A stretch of DNA of 64,000 nucleotides from Streptomyces resistomycificus. Lineage in GTDB: Bacteria > Actinomycetota > Actinomycetes > Streptomycetales > Streptomycetaceae. The DNA lies in NCBI RefSeq assembly GCF_001514265.1, contig NZ_KQ948993.1:297263-361262 (forward strand), read 5' to 3'. Made by a program: the position numbers and the translations under genes. Numbering within the stretch: position 1 is the stretch's first letter; the number at the start of each line of letters is the position of its first letter. This document shows positions 59,668 through 64,000 of the stretch, piece after piece. The notes below the pieces were generated by a model. That model was not told where the DNA came from. It did not search any database and was given only the letters and a program-made list of their open reading frames with translations.

Positions 59668-60942
59668 TCAGGCGATCTTCTTGAGTTCGGCCTCGACCCG
59701 AGTGCGAGCCTTGGCCACCTCGGACTCGGGGTTCTTTCCGCTGACCACGGCGTTGTTCACCATGTCCTGGGAAATCGTCATCATGCCCTGGGTCCAGTAC
59801 GGGTCGTCATAGTGCCCCTTGGTGTCGAAGAGCTTCACCGCCTCGGCGGCGGTGCCGCTCTGCAGCTTGGTGGCCTTCGCCGCGAGGCTCTTGCGCGGGG
59901 GGATGTGGAAGCCGTAGGAGGTGCACCAGTCCTCCTGGAACTTCGTCTGCTCGATCCACAGCCACTTCACGAACGCCTTGGCCGCGTCGACGTCCTTGGC
60001 CTTGGCGCTCACGTAGGTGGACCAGCCGCCGTTGTAGACCACCTGGCGGCCGGCGCTGCCGATGGCGGGCAGGGGGACGATGCCGAAGTCCTCACCCAGT
60101 GCCTTCTGGATGCCGGGCATCGCCCACAGGCCGCACCACTGCATCGCCGTCAGGCCCTGGATGAACGCCGACGGGTCCCACCAGTCGGTGGGGGCGCCGA
60201 GCAGCAGCGTCTTGCTGGTGTAGAGCTCGCGCATCTTCTTCAGACCCTCGACGGTCGCCGGGGTGTCGAAGGCGACCTTGTGGTCGGCGGTCAGCAGCTC
60301 ACTGCCAGTGGCCCAGATCAGGGGACTGGCCAGGATGTCGCTGCCGCCCTTCAGGCCGAGGTACAGGCCCTTGACTCCGCCCTTGTCGAGCTTGCGGGAG
60401 ACCTCTATCAGCTCGTCGAAGGTGGTCGGGGGCTGGACGCCCGCCTTCTCCAGCAGGCTCTTGCGGTAGTACAGGAACTGCGGGTCGTCGATCATGCGGA
60501 TGCCGTAGACCTTGCCGTCCACCGAGTTGGCGGCCAGATCCTTCTCCGTGAAGTCGGACTTCACGTCCGCGATGATGTCGTCCAGCGGCACGATCTGCCC
60601 GGACTTGGCCATCTGGACGTCGGGGTGGAACTCGAAGACGTCGGGGCCGTTGCTGGAGACCAGGCCGCTGGAGAGCTTGGAGGCGTAGTCACCGGGGATC
60701 CACTGCACCGACACGTCGGCCTTGGTGTACGCCTTCGCGTACCGCAGCGCCGCCTGCTGGGTGCCCGCCTCGCCGTATTGGTGGTACCACTGGCTGATCG
60801 CCGCCTTACCGCCGGTGGAGCCGCTGCCGCGACCGGTGTTCCCGCCGCACGCGGCGAGGAATCCCGCCGCCGCCACGGTGCCGGAGGCGCGCAGGAGGGA
60901 TCTGCGGCCGAACGATCTGCTGGGGTTCTGTTCAGGGGACAT
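59668..60942 (-). CDS. Sugar ABC transporter substrate-binding lipoprotein
   Basis: A 424-aa protein from ATG 60942 (GAGGT ahead). FGRRSLLRASGTVAAAGFLA and ACGG combine a twin-arginine motif with a lipobox (LAAC), i.e. a Tat lipoprotein. The rest is a class I extracellular solute-binding protein (YKSTADV-like ISQWYHQYGEAG start; DGKVYGIRMIDDPQFLYYRK; WDPSAFIQGLTAMQWCGLWA). It captures oligosaccharides for the two permeases. First gene of the operon, divergent from the ROK repressor. Confidence 0.92.
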   Translation of the reverse strand: MSPEQNPSRSFGRRSLLRASGTVAAAGFLAACGGNTGRGSGSTGGKAAISQWYHQYGEAGTQQAALRYAKAYTKADVSVQWIPGDYASKLSSGLVSSNGPDVFEFHPDVQMAKSGQIVPLDDIIADVKSDFTEKDLAANSVDGKVYGIRMIDDPQFLYYRKSLLEKAGVQPPTTFDELIEVSRKLDKGGVKGLYLGLKGGSDILASPLIWATGSELLTADHKVAFDTPATVEGLKKMRELYTSKTLLLGAPTDWWDPSAFIQGLTAMQWCGLWAMPGIQKALGEDFGIVPLPAIGSAGRQVVYNGGWSTYVSAKAKDVDAAKAFVKWLWIEQTKFQEDWCTSYGFHIPPRKSLAAKATKLQSGTAAEAVKLFDTKGHYDDPYWTQGMMTISQDMVNNAVVSGKNPESEVAKARTRVEAELKKIA

Positions 60943-61261
60943 GGCTACCTCTGCTGTGAAGAACGGGCGTGGGACCGGGCCTTGGCGGCGGGGCCGCGAC
61001 GGCGGGTGATGACGCTGTGGACAGCCGCGGAGTGCGGCCGGGAAGAGCGCGACGCGAAGCCCGCGGGGTGAGGGGCACGCAATCGGAAGGGGGAATTCCT
61101 GCCGCTGACGGGGTTGCACCGAGCGGAGCGAGACGCAGGTTATGCGCGCTACACCCCTTCGTCAACAAGCCAGAAAAAGTCTTTGCCGGGCAGTTCCAAC
61201 GGCGTGCACGCCGCGGTTACGATCAGGGCGTCCCACCCCGATCGAGCACAGGACGGCGCCG
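60943..61261. promoter_or_regulatory. Divergent control region between binding-protein and ROK genes
   Basis: About 320 bp carrying the promoters of the ABC/GH operon and the ROK gene. It is a likely ROK binding site, but no clear inverted repeat of the ROK type could be singled out by eye. Confidence 0.5.
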
Positions 61262-62446
61262 TTGAAGCGGACGTACCAGGACATTCGTCGGACCAACCGT
61301 TTCGCGGTGATGCGGCATCTCATCGCCACGGCGCCCGTCGTCAGGCGCGACATCGCCGCGGCCACGGGCCTGTCGGTGGCCACCGCCTCCGACATCGTCA
61401 GCGAGTTGCACGAGCTGGGACTTCTGGCCGAGATCGGACAGCAGGCTTCGGGGGGCGGACGCCCGCGGAACCTTCTCGCACCCGCCCGCGAGGGACCCCG
61501 ACTCATCGGCGTCGACATCGCCGAGACCTACGTCCACGTCGAGGTCTTCGATCCCGCTCTGCGGGTCTTGGCCAGAGCCGAGTACGAACTGCACCCGCAC
61601 GCCAACTCACCGGACTACGTCGTGGACCACATCGTCCGCGGAGTCGACGACGCGATCGCGCAGGCCAAGGTGGAGCGCGGCAGGGTTCTCGGGATCGGCG
61701 TCAGCATTCCCGGCCAGGTACGGCCGGACGGCACGGCCTCCGTCTTCGCCCCGAACTGGCAGTGGAACGACGTGCCACTGCTGGCCCTGCTCACCGACCG
61801 GGTCCCTGATGTGCCGGTCCTCCTCGACAACCCGCTGCGTGCGAGCACCGTCGCCGAACTGTGGTTCGGTGCCGCCCGCGGCCGCGACGACGTCGCTGTC
61901 CTCACCCTGGGAACCGGCGTCGGCGCGGGCCTGGCCGTCCACGGAGCCCTCTACCGCGGGGCCACGAACACGGCCGGCGAATGGGGCCACACCAACCTGG
62001 TCATCGACGGCCGCGAGTGCCGCCGCGGATGCGTCGGATGCGTGGAGACCTACGTGGGCGCACCCGGCATCATGCAGCACCTAGCGGAGGCCGACCCGGA
62101 CAGCCCGCTCCTGCACCCCGCCGACCAGACGGCGACCATCCACGCCCTGGCCACCGCTCACGCGGCCGGCGACCCCACCGCACAGCAGGTGATCGCCACG
62201 ACCGGCCGCTACCTCGGCATCGCCATCGCCAACCTGATCAACCTGTGCAACCCGCAGACCATCGTGCTCACCGGTTGGGTCGCCGACACACTGGGAAGCG
62301 CCGTCCTGCCGCACGTGCGCGCCACCGCCGCCCGTTACGCACTCGCCGAACCCTGGGAAGGCACCGAGATCAGCCTCTGCCCCATCGACCGCAACCCGGT
62401 CAGCCTCGGCGCGGCGACCCTCGTCCTGGAAGGGTTCCTGTCCTGA
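61262..62446 (+). CDS. ROK-family transcriptional repressor
   Basis: A 394-aa protein. TTG 61262 has AGGACGG seven bases ahead and gives LKRTYQDIRRTNRFAVMRHL, the normal ROK N-terminus. The winged helix (RRDIAAATGLSVATASDIVS) is followed by a sugar-kinase fold: VLTLGTGVGAGLAVHGALYR, GEWGHTNLVIDGRECRRGCV and GCVETYVGA, with the His and three Cys of the zinc site. ROK repressors release DNA upon binding a sugar or sugar phosphate; here the divergent importer and arabinofuranosidase are the obvious targets, and arabinose or an arabino-oligosaccharide a likely inducer. Confidence 0.93.
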   Translation: MKRTYQDIRRTNRFAVMRHLIATAPVVRRDIAAATGLSVATASDIVSELHELGLLAEIGQQASGGGRPRNLLAPAREGPRLIGVDIAETYVHVEVFDPALRVLARAEYELHPHANSPDYVVDHIVRGVDDAIAQAKVERGRVLGIGVSIPGQVRPDGTASVFAPNWQWNDVPLLALLTDRVPDVPVLLDNPLRASTVAELWFGAARGRDDVAVLTLGTGVGAGLAVHGALYRGATNTAGEWGHTNLVIDGRECRRGCVGCVETYVGAPGIMQHLAEADPDSPLLHPADQTATIHALATAHAAGDPTAQQVIATTGRYLGIAIANLINLCNPQTIVLTGWVADTLGSAVLPHVRATAARYALAEPWEGTEISLCPIDRNPVSLGAATLVLEGFLS

Positions 62447-62541
62447 CGATCCGGCTGTGAGCGGTTCCGACCTGGCCTGGTGCGAGGAGTACGGCCTCAG
62501 GCGGGAACTCCTGTGGTTCGGCCACGAATCGACCGGTTCCT

Positions 62542-63075
62542 ATCGAGCGGGCCGTCGCCGAGCTGGACTACCGGCTCAACCACATGGCGCGGTCGGCGGA
62601 CGGGGTGCTGTCCCCGGTGCCGCTGGGGGACCTCGCCGGCAGCCAGGGCGCCGGGCAGCGGCCCGTGGTGGTGCTGGGCGAGTACGACGACAACCTCCAG
62701 TCCCGGGGACGGCTGGCCGACGGACGGCCCGCCGAGGAGATCCTGCGCCACCTCGCCGACCGGGGACACCGCCGGTTCCTCCACGTCGCCGGCTCGCAGG
62801 ACTGGGCCTCGGCACGCAACCGGAGGGCGGTCTACGTGGAGGCGATCGAGCGACTTGGGTTGGAGTCCTACGGCGTCGCCGACGGCGACTGGTCCGTGCG
62901 CTCCGGCTACGAGGCCGCGGGACCTGCCCGCCGACTCCGGCGTGACGGCCGTACTGGCCGCCAGTCGATGCTGTCGCTGCTCGCTCTTCTGCGTGGCGAG
63001 CCCGAGCCGGAGGGCGAGGTCACGGATCTGTTCCACCTCGTGCCGCGTGGGTCGAGCGGTCCGGCCCCTTGCTGA
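62542..63075 (+). pseudogene. LacI-family regulator, broken
   Basis: The reading frame from 62542 has IERAVAELDYRLNHMARSAD, the end of the LacI hinge pattern, but no HTH before it. It continues through VVVLGEYDDNLQSRGRLADG, HLADRGHRRFLHVAGSQDWA and RAVYVEAIERLGLESYGVAD, all standard LacI sensor-domain blocks. At about 62925 the frame shifts (next frame DLPADSGVTAVLAAS), and the last codons again read VPRGSSGPAPC, the LacI end, in the first frame. So the HTH is missing, the middle is frameshifted and part of the effector domain is lost. It is probably the former regulator of the next operon. Confidence 0.65.
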
Positions 63076-63112
63076 GTCCCTCCGGTGTCCCCCCGGGACG
63101 TCACGCGAAAAA

Positions 63113-63162
63113 GTGAACGATCACTACGCAACTCTTGACCGTCAAGGTGACCGTTCACTACG
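63113..63162. promoter_or_regulatory. Two direct copies of GTGA-N4-TCACTACG
   Basis: GTGAACGATCACTACG (63113-63128) and GTGACCGTTCACTACG (63147-63162) differ at two bases, each contains a GTGA/TCAC inverted repeat, and their starts are 34 bp apart, close to three helical turns. They are about 185 bp ahead of the DUF6807-like gene. This looks like a pair of operators for a dimeric regulator binding cooperatively. Confidence 0.7.
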
Positions 63163-63347
63163 TTCATTCTGCCGCCGCGTTCACGTCGGCAAGAGAGCCG
63201 AGTTCGTCCGACAGAGCCGCTCTCCTCGACTGCACGGTGACGCGCGCACGCCTTGGGCAAGCAGGTCGAACCGACCTGGTTCGTCAGCGATTGACGAACC
63301 CCCGATGCCGCGCCCAGGCACCGCCCGATCTTCCACGAAAGAGCCAC

Positions 63348-63668
63348 ATGACTGAGTACAGCCAGCCCGCGCGGGTGGCGATCGTCGGCGCAGAAACCAT
63401 CGCCGACGGTTACCAGACCGGTGAGCACGATGAACTCGACGGCGGCGCCACGGTCCTCGCCTACGCAGGCACCACCAGCGCCTCCACCCCACTGACGTGG
63501 TTCGCCCGCACCAGCGCCTTCGCCTGCCTCAACCCCTCGCCGGCCTTCGACACGGAGATCAAGCTGGAACCCGGTCAGACGCTGCGCCTCAACCACCGCC
63601 TCGTGTTCCTCGACCGCATGGTGGATCGCCACGAACTCGAACCGATCGCGCAGGAGTTCGCGCTGTGA
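63348..63668 (+). CDS. DUF6807/PmoA-like protein, short form
   Basis: A 106-aa frame from ATG 63348. The C-terminal two thirds (TPLTWFARTSAFACLNPSPA, then FDTEIKLEPGQTLRLNHRLV) match the end of the PmoA-like (DUF6807) beta-sandwich proteins, which are normally about 290 aa; the N-terminal part of that fold is missing, so it is probably truncated or a partner half. Its stop overlaps the GTG of a cupin gene (GTGA), so translation is coupled. The twin GTGA sites upstream suggest regulation with carbohydrate genes; DUF6807 genes often sit in such clusters. Confidence 0.6.
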   Translation: MTEYSQPARVAIVGAETIADGYQTGEHDELDGGATVLAYAGTTSASTPLTWFARTSAFACLNPSPAFDTEIKLEPGQTLRLNHRLVFLDRMVDRHELEPIAQEFAL

Positions 63669-64000
63669 CCTCACTCCCCGACTTCCCCGGAGCCGTGGGA
63701 CTCAGCCAGCTCGAGGCATACCCCTGGCCCACAGCGGACGACGAACACGGCGGCTCACCGCACATGCACCTCACCTGCACGGAGTGCTACATCGTCATCA
63801 GCGGCCGCGGCCGACTGGAGACCCTCAACCACAAGGGACTCACGACGACCGAACTACGCCCCGGAGACGTCGTCTGGTTCACCCCCGGCACGATCCACCG
63901 AGCCATCAACGACGAGAACCTGCACGTGATCGTCGTCATGCAGAACAGCGGCCTCCCCGAAGCAGGCGACGCCGTCATGACCTTCCCCCCCGAGTACCTG
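63665..64000 (+). CDS. Cupin-domain protein (cut by window end)
   Basis: A frame from GTG 63665 to the window edge (112 codons). SPHMHLTCTECYIVISGRGR followed by LETL is the first cupin box (metal His/Glu pattern H-x-H-x4-E), and LRPGDVVWFTPGTIHRAIND the second, with the Gly-Asp and metal His. It is a small beta-barrel protein, possibly a sugar isomerase or a cytoplasmic partner of the preceding gene, with which it overlaps by 4 bp. Continuation is outside the window. Confidence 0.8.
   Translation, partial: MTSLPDFPGAVGLSQLEAYPWPTADDEHGGSPHMHLTCTECYIVISGRGRLETLNHKGLTTTELRPGDVVWFTPGTIHRAINDENLHVIVVMQNSGLPEAGDAVMTFPPEYL

Overview
The base composition (very high GC, GC-rich third codon positions, frequent GTG and some TTG starts, twin-arginine signals, F420-linked and mycothiol-era actinobacterial families) and the gene families seen (LysX, GlgC with a GT4-type glycogen/maltose-1-phosphate synthase, WS/DGAT, Rpf-LysM-M23 protein, SpoIIE-type phosphatase, FhuF-like iron-sulfur protein) indicate a Streptomyces chromosome. 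No rRNA, tRNA, CRISPR array or phage module was recognised.

Layout. 1-9.4 kb: end of a sortase, a Tat-exported polysaccharide deacetylase, lysX, a universal stress protein, a CapA-like lipoprotein, then an ECF sigma factor, a hypothetical protein and a zinc-type anti-sigma factor, and a Fpg/Nei DNA glycosylase. 9.4-14.5 kb: a PAS-GAF-SpoIIE-HATPase phosphatase, a Thr/Pro-tailed lipoprotein and a lipase-maturation-factor-like membrane protein. 14.5-22.4 kb is a damaged accessory stretch: an aldo/keto reductase behind a 5'-truncated SDR, a TetR regulator, decayed IS110 and IS5-family transposases, an F420-type oxidoreductase and MFS efflux pump with operator-like repeats, a KSIII gene with a one-base frameshift, a Uma2-like fragment and a broken GH20 hexosaminidase. 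22.6-29.5 kb: amidase, GNAT, a 57-aa conserved-looking small protein, an HD-like protein, two SDRs and a WS/DGAT acyltransferase. 29.7-33 kb: glgC, glgA/glgM and a FhuF-like protein. 33-39.9 kb: EamA-type transporter, Rpf-LysM-M23 wall hydrolase, a TIR gene overlapping a KGGVGR P-loop ATPase that carries two further TIR-type domains, and gnd. 40-42.2 kb: a Pro-rich small protein, GC-rich direct repeats, and a panD-GNAT-racemase operon. 42.6-50.1 kb: a truncated esterase, an intact carboxylesterase, a WYL regulator, an amidohydrolase divergent from a MarR gene over a clean operator, another IS5 remnant, and an SDR divergent from a second MarR gene over another palindrome. 50.3-52.1 kb: a NarL-type two-component pair.

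52.4-62.4 kb is a coherent carbohydrate-utilisation locus: a ROK repressor divergent from an ABC importer (Tat lipoprotein binding protein plus two permeases) followed by GH51 arabinofuranosidase, a secreted GH43-like enzyme with a ricin-type lectin domain, and a secreted GH97 enzyme. The simplest model is outside cleavage, import of arabino- or galacto-oligosaccharides, intracellular GH51 hydrolysis and ROK-controlled transcription. The last 1.5 kb holds a decayed LacI gene, a pair of near-identical GTGA-N4-TCAC sites, a short DUF6807/PmoA-like protein and a cupin cut by the window edge.

The two most interesting regions are the TIR/ATPase/TIR locus (35.9-38.3 kb), which looks like an NAD-linked immune or signalling system with an unexplained frame change, and the panD operon, whose GNAT partner recalls PanZ.
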